Shown: positions 43,805-53,211 of the stretch, piece after piece
Layout of the letters: every line of letters begins with the position of its first letter
Position numbering within the stretch: position 1 is the first letter of the stretch
NCBI RefSeq assembly: GCF_028285715.1
Contig: NZ_JANQOO010000018.1
Location: 1-64,000 of the forward strand
From: Ulvibacterium sp.
GTDB taxonomy: Bacteria; Bacteroidota; Bacteroidia; Flavobacteriales; Flavobacteriaceae
Direction: 5' to 3'
DNA: 64,000 nucleotides
The notes under the pieces: model-generated
Databases searched by the model: none
Told to the model about the DNA's origin: nothing
What the model saw: only the letters and a program-made list of their open reading frames with translations
Made by a program: the position numbers and the translations under genes

Positions 43805-44595
43805 GCGTTATGAACTTTAAGAGCACCTCGTATATCATAATGGGAGGCACCACAGGAATGGGTCTTGCGGCGGCCAAAGCGTTAAAAGACAGTGGGGCTG
43901 TCGTTCTCGTTGTCGGGAGAAATCCCGATAATTGTAAAAAGGCGGAAAAAGCCCTGGGGCAAGGCAGTCTTTCCTTGAGTGGAGATGCTTCGGACCCCAA
44001 AACCATAAAAAAAGCCATTCAAATGGCCCACAGGGCTTTTGGAAGCATTACCGGTTTATTTCACGTAGCAGGGGGGAGTGGCCGCAAATGGGGCGATGGC
44101 CCTTTGGACGAAATGACCTTGGATGGTTGGAACAAGACCTTGGAACTAAATCTAACTTCCTTGATGCTTTCCAACCGGGCAATGATCCAGTATTTTCTTG
44201 ATCAGAAAAAGGAAGGTGTTATCTTGAACATGGGATCTGTATTGGGTTTTTCCCCGTCTCCAAAGTACTTTGTTACCCATGCCTATGCCGCGGCTAAATC
44301 GGCTACTATCGGTTTTTCAAAATCTATTGCAGCCTACTATGCCCGGCATAACATTCGCATTAACGTCATTGCTCCGAGCCTATTTATTACGCCCATGGCA
44401 AAACGGGCCGCGGAGGACAAGGAGATATTACAATTTCTAAAAACGAAACAACCATTGGATGGAGGACGTGCAGGGGTATCCGAGGATATCGGTACTGCCG
44501 TACTCATGTTTTTACACCCGGATTCCAAATTCATTACTGGACAAGTCTTGTCCGTCGATGGCGGTTGGACACTTAGTGAGGGACAGTATACTTAA
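43801..44595 (+). CDS. Short-chain dehydrogenase/reductase
   Basis: 264 aa from the ATG at 43801, which overlaps the previous stop (ATGA). Classical SDR: cofactor motif GGTTGMGLAAAKAL near 16-28, NAG-like region FHVAGGSG, catalytic Ser in GSVLGFS and Tyr-x3-Lys in YAAAKSA, and GGWT near the C-terminus. It probably oxidises or reduces a sugar-derived intermediate in the cytoplasm using NAD(P). Its place between the periplasmic dehydrogenase pair and the ROK kinase suggests a middle step of the pathway. Confidence 0.9.
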   Translation: MSVMNFKSTSYIIMGGTTGMGLAAAKALKDSGAVVLVVGRNPDNCKKAEKALGQGSLSLSGDASDPKTIKKAIQMAHRAFGSITGLFHVAGGSGRKWGDGPLDEMTLDGWNKTLELNLTSLMLSNRAMIQYFLDQKKEGVILNMGSVLGFSPSPKYFVTHAYAAAKSATIGFSKSIAAYYARHNIRINVIAPSLFITPMAKRAAEDKEILQFLKTKQPLDGGRAGVSEDIGTAVLMFLHPDSKFITGQVLSVDGGWTLSEGQYT

Positions 44596-44607
44596 GTCTT
44601 TGAAAAA

Positions 44608-45519
44608 ATGACAAGGCACTATTTGGGTATCGATATCGGAGGGACAAAAATTAAGACTGTTGTACTTAATGAGCAGGGTAAAATTTTGGAGCAAAATGAG
44701 GTTTTGACCGAGGATGGTTCAACGGACGTGGAACTTTGGAAGAAAAAAATATTTGCCCAAATTACTGAAAAGACCCGCAAATATGGCGGAAGGGGTGAAA
44801 GAGTACTACACTGCGCCATCTCTGCTCCCGGTTTGGTCGACAAAAAAAATCAGATGATTCTCCACATGCCCGAACGCCTACAGGGCATAGAGAATTTCAA
44901 TTGGTCCGAAGAATTACAGCAAGATATCAAAATCATCAATGATGGACATGCGGCCTGCCTGGCCGAATATGAGTCCTTTTACAAGGAGCAGGAAGTGCAA
45001 CACATGCTGATGCTGACCTTGGGTACAGGAGTTGGTGGAGGCATTGTCATCAATGGGAAATTGTATCAGGGAAACCTACAACGTGCGGGCCATGTAGGTC
45101 ATATGACCGTGGACTACGATGGTGTTCCTACTATGACGAATATGCCGGGTAGTTTGGAACATGCCATCGGCAACTTTTCGGTTTCCGAGCGGACCCAGGG
45201 ACAATACAAAAGTGTTCGTGAATTGGTGGATGCCTATAGAACCGGGGAAGAAAATGCCATAAGATGGTGGTTGGAATCCGTTCAAAAATTGGCGGTGGCA
45301 TTGGCTTCCTTGACCAACATACTTTCCCCGGAACTTATCGTTTTGGGAGGCGGTATTACCGCAGGTGCCAAGGATGCGCTAATGGAACCCCTAAGGGATT
45401 TCATGGCCCGCTTCGAATGGCGGCCCAAAGGACATACAATAAAATTGGAGGCAGCGCGGCACGGTAGTTTTGCCGGTGCCATTGGTGCGGCCTTTTTTGC
45501 CAGGAACAACAACAGCTAA
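44608..45519 (+). CDS. ROK family kinase-like protein lacking the zinc motif
   Basis: 303 aa. The phosphate-binding motif DIGGTKIKTVVL (about 9-20) and TLGTGVGGGIVINGKL near 138 identify a ROK protein; there is no helix-turn-helix, so it is a kinase rather than a repressor. RAGHVGHMTVDYDG holds the usual His region, but the CxCGxxGCxE zinc motif expected next is replaced by VPTMTNMPGSLE. Some ROK kinases lack it, so activity is possible. Likely role: phosphorylation of a (possibly amino or keto) sugar to feed the SIS protein encoded next. Confidence 0.82.
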   Translation: MTRHYLGIDIGGTKIKTVVLNEQGKILEQNEVLTEDGSTDVELWKKKIFAQITEKTRKYGGRGERVLHCAISAPGLVDKKNQMILHMPERLQGIENFNWSEELQQDIKIINDGHAACLAEYESFYKEQEVQHMLMLTLGTGVGGGIVINGKLYQGNLQRAGHVGHMTVDYDGVPTMTNMPGSLEHAIGNFSVSERTQGQYKSVRELVDAYRTGEENAIRWWLESVQKLAVALASLTNILSPELIVLGGGITAGAKDALMEPLRDFMARFEWRPKGHTIKLEAARHGSFAGAIGAAFFARNNNS

Positions 45520-45530
45520 TTAAGAGATAA

Positions 45531-46316
45531 ATGAGCGTTACAAAACAGTATTTGGAAAAAGGAAGGGACATTATTTCCATGATAGAAAAACAAGAGTCTA
45601 TAATTAAAGAAGTGGCACAGTTGTTCGCCAAGTCCATTTTAGATGGCAGAATGGTACACTTGTTCGGATCAGGCCATAGTCGTATAATGGTCGAGGAGAT
45701 GTGGCCACGTTATGGGTCTTTCCCTGGTTTTAATCCAATAGTAGAATTATCCCTCTCCTTTCATAATCTGGTGGTCGGTGCCAATGGACAACGACAGGCC
45801 ATGTTCCTTGAAAATGTTCCGGGACTTGCGGCGCGAATCCTTCGAAACTTCGATACAAGTCCAATGGACACGGCACTCATTATCTCCTCTAGCGGTTGTA
45901 ACGTGGTTCCCATAGAAATGGCAGAGGAATTCCAAAAACGAAATATCAAGGTGGTAGCTTTGGTGAGTACCCTTCACTTGGAGGGTAGTACCTCTAAAAA
46001 AGCGGATGGAAAAAAGTTGACCGATTTTGCCGATTATGTTCTCGATACGGGTGCTCCTCTAGGTGATGCCATGATTTATCTGGACGGGCTCGACTCCCCC
46101 GTAGCACCAGGTTCCACTTTGGGAGGGGTTTTGATCATAAACTCGATTAAGGCGGAAATAGCCAATATTCTCCATAAAAATGGAAAAACACCCAAGGTCT
46201 TGAGTAGCGGAAAAGTCATTGGGGAGAAACGGGCAAAGGAACTCTTCGAAGCGGCCTATGACGAGCATTCCCATTTAATGGCAAAATTGTATGAAAATAT
46301 AGGGCCTCAAAACTAA
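45531..46316 (+). CDS. SIS-domain sugar-phosphate protein (UPF0309-like)
   Basis: 261 aa. SIS fold with FGSGHSRIMVEEM near residue 42 and SSSGCNVVPIEMA near 122 as phosphosugar loops. The SPVAPGSTLGG near 182 and a helical C-terminus fit the UPF0309 group. SIS enzymes isomerise, deaminate or split phosphosugars; this subgroup has no fixed role. It lies 11 bp after the ROK gene and 4 bp before the FAD oxidoreductase gene. ROK product as substrate, and UTRA-domain ligand, would be a consistent picture. Confidence 0.8.
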   Translation: MSVTKQYLEKGRDIISMIEKQESIIKEVAQLFAKSILDGRMVHLFGSGHSRIMVEEMWPRYGSFPGFNPIVELSLSFHNLVVGANGQRQAMFLENVPGLAARILRNFDTSPMDTALIISSSGCNVVPIEMAEEFQKRNIKVVALVSTLHLEGSTSKKADGKKLTDFADYVLDTGAPLGDAMIYLDGLDSPVAPGSTLGGVLIINSIKAEIANILHKNGKTPKVLSSGKVIGEKRAKELFEAAYDEHSHLMAKLYENIGPQN

Positions 46317-46320
46317 TCCT

Positions 46321-47679
46321 ATGCACTTTACCTCAAAAATCGCTAAAAACTATACAACGGATATTCTTATAATCGGTAGTGGAAGCGCTGGATCGACGGC
46401 GGCAATCGCCGCTTCCCAAGGAAGGTACAAAGTAACCCTTGTGGAACGCTACGGGTTTCCCGGGGGTACCTCCACGCAAATGCTCGATACGTTCTACGGT
46501 TTTTTTACCCCCTCGGATAATCCAAAAAAAATTGTAGGAGGTATACCGGACAAAATTGTCGATATCTTAAATGCCTCCGGAAATATATTTCTAAGACCTA
46601 ATACGTATGGAGCTGGGACAGGGGTTAATTACAATCCCGAAAAACTGAAACAGGTTTGGGACAATATGTTGGTAAAAAATGGTGTGGATGTCTTTTATCA
46701 TACCACCTTGGTAGGCGTGGAAAGTGTTGGGGAAACGTCTACCTGTGTCTTTTTTCATAAGGGAATGGGCTTTTTTTCCATAAGTGCAAAGCGCGTTATA
46801 GATGCATCCGGTGATGCAGATTACTGCCATTGGGCCGATATTCCTTATGAGCTTGCCGGAGAAAAGGAGCCTGCACAAAGCATGACGACTACCTTTCGCA
46901 TGTCAAATGTGGAACATGAGGTTTATGAAGCGGCCGGGGGTAAAAAAATGCTTAAGGAAAAAATGGCGGCTGCTTATGAAAAAGGTGTATATCCTCTTCC
47001 CCGAAAGGAAGGTTCCGCCCATGAAATGTGCCAACCGAAATGTATATCTACAGTAGCCGTAAAGGTAGTTGACCTTAATCCCTTGGATGTGGAGGGTATT
47101 ACCAAGGCCGAAATCGAGGGGCGCAAACAAGCCTTTATTTTTGAGGATTTCTTTAGGGCCGAGGTTCCAGGGTATGAAAATGCCAAAATAATAGGACTTT
47201 CCCATCAAATTGGTGTTCGGGAAACCCGGCGAGTCTATGGGGAGTATCGATTAACCAAGGCGGATTGTATGTCCGCAAAAATGTTTGACGACCAGATTTT
47301 TCTTTGTGGTGCGCCTATAGAGGACCATCGTAAGTCCGATGATGGCACGTCGGAGACCTTTTGGCAATATGTTCCCGATGGAGGAACCTACGGTGTTCCG
47401 TATGGTACCATTGTCCCAAAGGAAAGTACAAATACCTGGGTAGTGGGTCGATGCTTTTCCGCTACCCACGATGCCCATGCCTCCTGTCGTTCCATGGCGC
47501 AGACTATGAGCATGGGACAGGCTGCCGGGGTTGCGGCGGTACTTTCTTTGAGCTTCGATCAAGAACCGAAACATGTAGAAATCCCGATACTACAGGATTC
47601 CCTAATTGAACTGGGAGCAGTTTTGGAAACACCCAGTAAGATTGCGGATATTTCCCGCAATGGATGGGCCAAAAATTAG
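46321..47679 (+). CDS. FAD-dependent oxidoreductase (FAD_oxidored family)
   Basis: 452 aa. FAD motif ILIIGSGSAGSTAAIAA near residues 15-31, then FPGGTSTQM; the C-terminal half ends with GRCFSATHDAHASCRSMAQTMSMGQAAG, typical of the FAD_oxidored (PF12831) group. No signal peptide. These proteins occur in many sugar-catabolic operons, but few reactions are known. It may oxidise a phosphosugar or act in the opposite direction on a keto intermediate. Four bases separate it from both neighbours, so it is firmly part of the operon. Confidence 0.85.
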   Translation: MHFTSKIAKNYTTDILIIGSGSAGSTAAIAASQGRYKVTLVERYGFPGGTSTQMLDTFYGFFTPSDNPKKIVGGIPDKIVDILNASGNIFLRPNTYGAGTGVNYNPEKLKQVWDNMLVKNGVDVFYHTTLVGVESVGETSTCVFFHKGMGFFSISAKRVIDASGDADYCHWADIPYELAGEKEPAQSMTTTFRMSNVEHEVYEAAGGKKMLKEKMAAAYEKGVYPLPRKEGSAHEMCQPKCISTVAVKVVDLNPLDVEGITKAEIEGRKQAFIFEDFFRAEVPGYENAKIIGLSHQIGVRETRRVYGEYRLTKADCMSAKMFDDQIFLCGAPIEDHRKSDDGTSETFWQYVPDGGTYGVPYGTIVPKESTNTWVVGRCFSATHDAHASCRSMAQTMSMGQAAGVAAVLSLSFDQEPKHVEIPILQDSLIELGAVLETPSKIADISRNGWAKN

Positions 47680-47683
47680 AATT

Positions 47684-48646
47684 ATGAAGCAGGATTTTTT
47701 TAGAACCGTGTTAGGTGATAGGCCCGTTTCGGAAATGGGGCTTACCTACGCCCACGAGCATATTGTGATTGAGGATTGCTATGTTACCGCTAAACATCCG
47801 GAGTTTTTGCTGAACGATGTTCCTAGAATTTCCAACGAACTTGCTGGTTTTTACAATTCCGGGGGCAGAACCGTGGTGGATACCATGCCAGCCAATAGCG
47901 GCCGAAATGTCTTAAAATCGGTACAGGTGAGCAAAAATAGTGGAGTAAATATCATTGTGCCCACAGGCCTTCACTTGGAAATTTATTATCCAGGGAATCA
48001 TTGGCGCTATAACAGTACTGAAGACGAGTTGACCCGGCTCTTTATTGCGGATATTGAGGAGGGCATTGATCAGTTCGACTATTCCGGTCCCTTGGTCAAA
48101 AGAACACCTCATAAAGCGGGACTCATTAAACTGGCCACCGGGGATGATCCCTTTTCAAAACACCAGGAGCTGATTTTTAGGGCCGTGGTCAATGCACATC
48201 TGGAGACCGGTGCCCCGATATTGACACACACCAATTTTGGTAAGCAGGCATTGGAGCAAGCCCTACTTTTTGAAAAGCTAGGAGCAAAGTTACAACACGT
48301 TGTATTATCTCATGTAGACCGCGCCATTAATGTTGACTATAACAGGGCCGTCCTGGACGTGGGTGTTCGAGTTGAATACGACAGTGCTTTTCGATGGAAA
48401 AAAGGACAACCCAATTATACCCACAATCTTTTGGAAAAATTGCTGCCAGATTATCCTGAGCAGATTACCATGGGCATGGATATGGCCAAAAACGCCTATT
48501 GGAAAAGTTATGGTGGCCAACCTGGGTTAAACTACCTTATAGAAACCATTCCTGATTTTCTCAGGTCCAGGGGATTGGAGGAATACTTTCAAAAAATATT
48601 TTTTGAAAACCCAAAGATGTTGTACGCATTTTTTATTCCCTCCTAG
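47684..48646 (+). CDS. Cytoplasmic phosphotriesterase-like hydrolase
   Basis: 320 aa from the ATG at 47684; a longer frame overlaps the FAD oxidoreductase and is not used. No signal peptide. All six metal ligands are present: His24 and His26 (AHEH), Lys149 (LIKLATG), His182 (THTNFG), His210 (LSHVDR) and Asp266 (MGMDMAKN). Likely an active lactonase or esterase; in an oxidative sugar pathway, opening of a sugar lactone is a natural role, but this is inference. It is the last gene of the operon and converges with the GntR gene 5 bp away. Confidence 0.86.
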   Translation: MKQDFFRTVLGDRPVSEMGLTYAHEHIVIEDCYVTAKHPEFLLNDVPRISNELAGFYNSGGRTVVDTMPANSGRNVLKSVQVSKNSGVNIIVPTGLHLEIYYPGNHWRYNSTEDELTRLFIADIEEGIDQFDYSGPLVKRTPHKAGLIKLATGDDPFSKHQELIFRAVVNAHLETGAPILTHTNFGKQALEQALLFEKLGAKLQHVVLSHVDRAINVDYNRAVLDVGVRVEYDSAFRWKKGQPNYTHNLLEKLLPDYPEQITMGMDMAKNAYWKSYGGQPGLNYLIETIPDFLRSRGLEEYFQKIFFENPKMLYAFFIPS

Positions 48647-48651
48647 GGCAA

Positions 48652-49362
48652 TTATAGGAAGTAACTGTTTCGAATAGGATATTCCTTAGTGTTACAATAC
48701 AAATCTCCATAAAGGTTAAGGCCTGCCCTGCTAGTTCTAAATCGAACTGAAATATGCAAAATGGAATTCCCTTTGGAGATTCCTAGATTATGTGCGATAT
48801 CCTTTGTGGCGGGTATTGATCGCAATTCCTGTTCCGCACCCATTATTTCGATGAGATATTCTTGACTCAGTGTCTTAAAAAAGGAACCTTCCACAAATTT
48901 GTTGGGCGTAATGATTCCCAAGGCGTTGAGGGAATACCAATTATTCTCCAAGACTACAGGTTTATCGTTAATGTGACGTACCCGCTGGAAATAGACGCAC
49001 TTGGATTTTTGTTCCTCCTTTGTTAAGGAAAATGCTATGGATGGGTCCCAATCCGTTACTTTGGGCTCCTTGGTGAGTATTGTTTTCACCTCATAATCGA
49101 TAGCGCCGGAAAACCCTTTTACCGTTAATAATCCCAAGGATTTTCGCCGTTCCAGGACTTTACTGCCCTTCCCGTGTTCCTTTTCAATAAAACCTTCCTT
49201 CATCAGTTCATCAAGTGCCTTCCGTACCGTGGTCCGGGTCGTATTGAACTGGTGACAAAAACTGTGTTCGGAAGGCAGATAACTTCCAACGGGGTGTTTG
49301 CCCGTTTGTATCCGCTTCTTTATATATTCCTGAATCCGTTGGTATTTTTTCGTTTTCTTCAA
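48652..49362 (-). CDS. GntR-family repressor, HutC subfamily (UTRA domain)
   Basis: 236 aa. N-terminal winged helix (about 5-70) with YIKKRIQTGKHPVGSYLPSE and TTRTTVRKALDELMKEGFIEKEHGKGSKV, then a UTRA ligand domain (about 85-230). UTRA domains commonly sense phosphorylated sugars or amino sugars. It stands convergent with the operon it probably controls; the palindrome at 39141-39158 is of the type bound by this subfamily. It follows the small membrane protein gene by 10 bp and has no separate promoter region, so both share an upstream promoter. Confidence 0.9.
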   Translation of the reverse strand: MKKTKKYQRIQEYIKKRIQTGKHPVGSYLPSEHSFCHQFNTTRTTVRKALDELMKEGFIEKEHGKGSKVLERRKSLGLLTVKGFSGAIDYEVKTILTKEPKVTDWDPSIAFSLTKEEQKSKCVYFQRVRHINDKPVVLENNWYSLNALGIITPNKFVEGSFFKTLSQEYLIEIMGAEQELRSIPATKDIAHNLGISKGNSILHISVRFRTSRAGLNLYGDLYCNTKEYPIRNSYFL

Positions 49363-49372
49363 CCGTAACGTT

Positions 49373-49843
49373 TCACGCTTTGCAGGGCAATATACGGCAT
49401 ATTACAAACTTCGGCCAATCCTGTAAATCTGTAATCGTATCTTGTTTGAATTGTTTTGGTCGAAGGTTGCTTACAATTCCTATTGGCATTTTCCAGGAAA
49501 GATACGCCTTGAATGATAGGAACGTCCCTGCCAAAAACAGCAGTAGCAAGACCAGGTTGGAGAACAAGGATTTTTCAAGTTGTTTTTGGGTAGGGAAAAA
49601 CATTCTGGCGAGTCCGAGCAGTATAAACAACCAACCGAAAATTGTAATTGCAAGTGTCCAGTCCAAAGTCCAATAATTGTGCATTCGAATGACGATCAGT
49701 CCGCCTATCAATAGTACCAGCCCATTAAGATATACTACGGTGGGGTGGACATTTCTCCAAATTTTGAAATTTAAATATTCGGATATGGCGATTGCCATTA
49801 CTATTGGTCCAATTATCGCAGCAAGGTTTATAGATGTGTCCAT
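49373..49843 (-). CDS. Small four-helix membrane protein
   Basis: 156 aa from MDTSINLAAIIGP at 49843 (an ATG two codons upstream is equivalent). Four hydrophobic segments occupy residues about 5-115, with HPTVVYLNGLVLLIGGLIVIRMHN as a conserved-looking core. The last 40 residues (after LSWKMPIG) are not hydrophobic and may be an altered or read-through tail. No function is recognised. Co-directional with the GntR gene, 10 bp upstream of it. Confidence 0.6.
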   Translation of the reverse strand: MDTSINLAAIIGPIVMAIAISEYLNFKIWRNVHPTVVYLNGLVLLIGGLIVIRMHNYWTLDWTLAITIFGWLFILLGLARMFFPTQKQLEKSLFSNLVLLLLFLAGTFLSFKAYLSWKMPIGIVSNLRPKQFKQDTITDLQDWPKFVICRILPCKA

Positions 49844-49991
49844 TTTCAAAAGATTCGGTCCTTTTTGAGCTTACGGTTTATTTCGAGGAAACCTTCTAAA
49901 GGTTGGCCTATAGGATATAAGGAATTCATGCTAGAAAAATATGTATAAAGGTCATTTGTTGGGTATGTAAATATCCCTAAAATCCGATTAC

Positions 49992-52112
49992 CTAGGACGT
50001 GTAAACGGTCTCTTTTTTAATCCCAAGACGTTTCATCTTGGCGAAAAGTGTTTTGTCCTTCATATCTAAAATTACGGCCGCCCCCTGAGGACCACTCACA
50101 CGGCCCTTGGTATGTTGTAGCACTTTTATAATATGGTCACGCTGAACTTCCTCAAAGGTTTTCAAAGCAGGGTCTTCCTGAATTTTTGGCTTTCCATTTG
50201 GAAGCCAATTTCCGGGAAAAAGAGTGGTTCCTTCTCCCAGGATTACGGCCCTTTCTATTAAGTTTTCCAACTCGCGAATATTGCCGGGAAAGGAATATCG
50301 CATGAGCGCCTCCAAGGTTTTTTTGGATATTTTACGAAATGCCTTTCCCGCTTTGGTTGCATATTTTTCCAAGAAATACTGGGCCAGCAGGGGAATATCC
50401 TCTTTGCGATCTCGTAGTGGGATATTGTAGATGGGAAAGACATTGAGCCTGTAGTATAAATCTTCCCTAAATTTTCCATTTTTGACCATCTCTTCCAAGT
50501 CCCTATTCGTAGCGGCGATAACACGAACGTCGGCTTTTTCCGTTTTTGTACTTCCCAAAGGGTCGAACTCCCCTTCTTGAAGTACCCTTAACAACTTAGG
50601 TTGCAGTTCTAAGGGCATTTCACCGATTTCATCCAAAAACATGGTACCACCATCAGCCAACCTAAATTTTCCAACCTTGTCCGAAGTGGCCCCGGTAAAT
50701 GCCCCTTTTTTATGGCCGAAGAGCTCACTTTCGATAAGCTCGTTAGGCAAGGTGGCCACATTCACCTTAATTAGGGGGCGTTCGTTGCGTTTGCTGTTTT
50801 GATGGATTCCATTGGCCAATAACTCCTTTCCTGTACCGGACTCTCCAGTAATCAATACCGAGGTATCTGTTGGGGCCACTTTCTCCACTTCCTTCAATAC
50901 TTTTGCATAGCTCTCACTGGTACATATGATATCATCAAAATTGATGTTTCGTTTTATCTCGGTCTGTAAGTACTCGTTTTCTTGTTCCAATTGCTGTTGT
51001 AGCGACTTAATCTCCCCAAAGGCCTGGAAAAGCTGTTCCTCCTTCTTCTTTCGTTCCGTGATGTCCCTGACGATGGCACAATTCAAATCCTCCCCCTGAT
51101 AACAAATGTGGTTGGCCGTGATATCGGCCTGGAACTTTGTGCCATCCTTTCGGGTGACCAACCATTCAAAACGTAGTACTTTGTTCTTGGCAATATCATC
51201 CATATGCTCTCCCCACCACTCCTTGGTGATGGATGAATCCAAATCAAAAATGAAAAAACGTTCCAGTTCCTTTGGACTAAAACCCAGATGCTTGGCAACG
51301 GAATTACTGAAATGTAACAGCTTGCCCTCCCTGTTGTACACGTATACCAGATCCTCGGCATTGTCCAAGATTTCCTTGTATAGTTTAAGGGCGTTTTCAC
51401 GCTCTTTTTGCTCGGTCACATCTTCATAGGCCCCAATAACCTTAAAAATCTTTTCCCCTTTCAAAATAGCTTGGCCCTGACATCGGATAAAGCGCGATGG
51501 GTTCTCCCTGGTTTCTAGAATCTCATCGTAGGGTTTCGCTCGGCGCATGGTTTCCTTGAGCAGTGTTTTTAACCGTTCCGGTTCCTTGAATTGATGGATG
51601 ATAGTTCCTGGAAGAAGATTTTCCTTCTCGGTGGTACCAAATAGTTGTAGCGCTTCCGTGGTTACAATGAGCGACCCATCCTGAAGATTCAGCTTCCATC
51701 CACCCACTTGGGTCATTCGCTCCACATGCCCTAAAAGATTTTTGTAAAAACTGGAATCGGAAATGTCATTGACCAACGCACTGATCAGATTTTTTCCATT
51801 ATTTGAGAAAAACTGTGCAAAAACTTCAACTTCGTATAGTTTTCCATCCTTTCTTTTATGGGTATCCTTAAAGTTGACCACCTTCATTTTTCTGACACCT
51901 CTCCAATGTTTTTCCCATTCTTTTTGGGTCACGGTAGGGTTTAAATCAAAGATGCTGAGCTTGCCCATTTGTGACCTGCTATAACCTAACCGTTTAAAAA
52001 ACAAGGCATTGGCATATACTATTTGCCCCTTTTTATTGAACCAAATCACTTCGTACGGAAGCTCTTCCACCAACCATTGGTTGATGATTTCATAAGCCAC
52101 GGAATCGGACAT
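49992..52112 (-). CDS. PAS-PAS-PAS sigma-54-dependent transcriptional activator
   Basis: 706 aa. Three PAS domains (about 10-120, 130-235 and 245-365) and a coiled linker precede an AAA+ domain (about 400-630) with Walker A GESGTGKE and the sigma-54 contact loop GAFTGA (encoded at 50688-50705). A Fis-type helix-turn-helix ends the chain. PAS domains suggest sensing of redox state, oxygen or a small molecule in the cytoplasm. There is no receiver domain, so no kinase is needed. It is divergent from the pirin gene, and a sigma-54-like promoter lies in the gap. Confidence 0.92.
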   Translation of the reverse strand: MSDSVAYEIINQWLVEELPYEVIWFNKKGQIVYANALFFKRLGYSRSQMGKLSIFDLNPTVTQKEWEKHWRGVRKMKVVNFKDTHKRKDGKLYEVEVFAQFFSNNGKNLISALVNDISDSSFYKNLLGHVERMTQVGGWKLNLQDGSLIVTTEALQLFGTTEKENLLPGTIIHQFKEPERLKTLLKETMRRAKPYDEILETRENPSRFIRCQGQAILKGEKIFKVIGAYEDVTEQKERENALKLYKEILDNAEDLVYVYNREGKLLHFSNSVAKHLGFSPKELERFFIFDLDSSITKEWWGEHMDDIAKNKVLRFEWLVTRKDGTKFQADITANHICYQGEDLNCAIVRDITERKKKEEQLFQAFGEIKSLQQQLEQENEYLQTEIKRNINFDDIICTSESYAKVLKEVEKVAPTDTSVLITGESGTGKELLANGIHQNSKRNERPLIKVNVATLPNELIESELFGHKKGAFTGATSDKVGKFRLADGGTMFLDEIGEMPLELQPKLLRVLQEGEFDPLGSTKTEKADVRVIAATNRDLEEMVKNGKFREDLYYRLNVFPIYNIPLRDRKEDIPLLAQYFLEKYATKAGKAFRKISKKTLEALMRYSFPGNIRELENLIERAVILGEGTTLFPGNWLPNGKPKIQEDPALKTFEEVQRDHIIKVLQHTKGRVSGPQGAAVILDMKDKTLFAKMKRLGIKKETVYTS

Positions 52113-52193
52113 TTTTTAAAGTTTTTGCACCTTAAAAATAGGTTAAAAATTCTCATATATCAGAAAAATCTAAAAAAATAGCAACGCATTTTT

Positions 52194-52209
52194 TGGCACG
52201 ATGCCTGAA
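52194..52209 (+). promoter_or_regulatory. Weak sigma-54-type promoter upstream of the pirin gene
   Basis: TGGCACGATGCCTGAA: the -24 TGGCAC is perfect; the -12 box reads CTGAA against TTGCA, keeping the central TG but losing the C. Spacing is correct. A start near 52221 would leave about 60 nt before the ATG at 52283. The divergent sigma-54 activator makes the site credible despite the weak -12. Confidence 0.42.
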
Positions 52210-52282
52210 AACCTCTGTAAATGAAGCTGTTAATGTTTTGGTACGGAAATGGTTTTTAAAAGAACGATTATAAATCAAATCA

Positions 52283-53158
52283 ATGAAACGAAAAGAATTC
52301 ATAAAAAACACAGTATTGGGAGGGTTGGCCTCTACCACAGGAATTGTGGTATCGGCAGAACCAAAGGAAAAACAACACTCCCTGGAAATTTCAAAACAAG
52401 TAGGATTTAATCACATAAAAACCATGGAAACAAAAACTAGAACTACCGTATTGCATAAAGCGGAAACAAGAGGTAAGGCCAATCACGGTTGGTTAAACTC
52501 ACATCATTCTTTCAGCTTCGCAAATTATTATAATCCCGAACGAATGAATTTCGGGGTGTTACGGGTATTGAATGACGATGTGGTCGCGGCAGGAATGGGT
52601 TTTGGTACCCACCCGCACAACAATATGGAAATCATTTCCATTCCCTTGGAAGGTGACTTGGAGCACAAAGACAGTATGGGTACTTCCGCTGTAATCAAGC
52701 AAGGTGATATTCAAGTCATGAGCGCTGGTACAGGAATTTTGCATAGCGAGTATAATGCCAATGCGGATAGGAAAGTAAAATTTTTGCAAATATGGGTCGT
52801 GCCCAATGAAAAAGGTGTTGAACCCCGTTATGATCAGATTAGCTTAAATCTAGAGGATAGGAAGAACAAGCTACAACAGGTGCTTTCTCCAAATGCGGAC
52901 GACACCGGGGTTTGGATTCACCAAAATGCATGGTTCAATATGACTTCTTTGGAAAAAGAAAAAACATTGAATTACCCATTGAACGATGCCTCAAATAATG
53001 GGGTCTATGCCTTCGTCATCGAAGGTAACGTAACCATCAATGGTCAACCATTGGAGCGAAGGGACGGGTTTGGACTTTGGGATGTAGAAAACCTTGAGAT
53101 TACAGCCGATTCCAATGCCGAGCTATTGTTGATGGAAGTGCCCATGAATATCGAATAA
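52283..53158 (+). CDS. Pirin-family protein with an export-type leader
   Basis: 291 aa from 52283. Residues 1-25 (KRKEFIKNTVLGGLASTTGIVVSA) look like a Tat-like signal, although the twin-Arg is KR. The cupin-fold pirin body starts near 48: THPHNNMEIISIPLEGDLEHKD carries the metal His residues and the HSEYNA region holds another. Pirins are iron-binding proteins; some are quercetinases, others redox sensors. An internal ATG at 52424 would give the usual cytoplasmic pirin without leader. It is the first gene downstream of the sigma-54-like promoter. Confidence 0.85.
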   Translation: MKRKEFIKNTVLGGLASTTGIVVSAEPKEKQHSLEISKQVGFNHIKTMETKTRTTVLHKAETRGKANHGWLNSHHSFSFANYYNPERMNFGVLRVLNDDVVAAGMGFGTHPHNNMEIISIPLEGDLEHKDSMGTSAVIKQGDIQVMSAGTGILHSEYNANADRKVKFLQIWVVPNEKGVEPRYDQISLNLEDRKNKLQQVLSPNADDTGVWIHQNAWFNMTSLEKEKTLNYPLNDASNNGVYAFVIEGNVTINGQPLERRDGFGLWDVENLEITADSNAELLLMEVPMNIE

Positions 53159-53211
53159 TTGAATATTTAATCAAGTAATAACCGTCTAAAATGACACTTA
53201 ATACATCTAAA

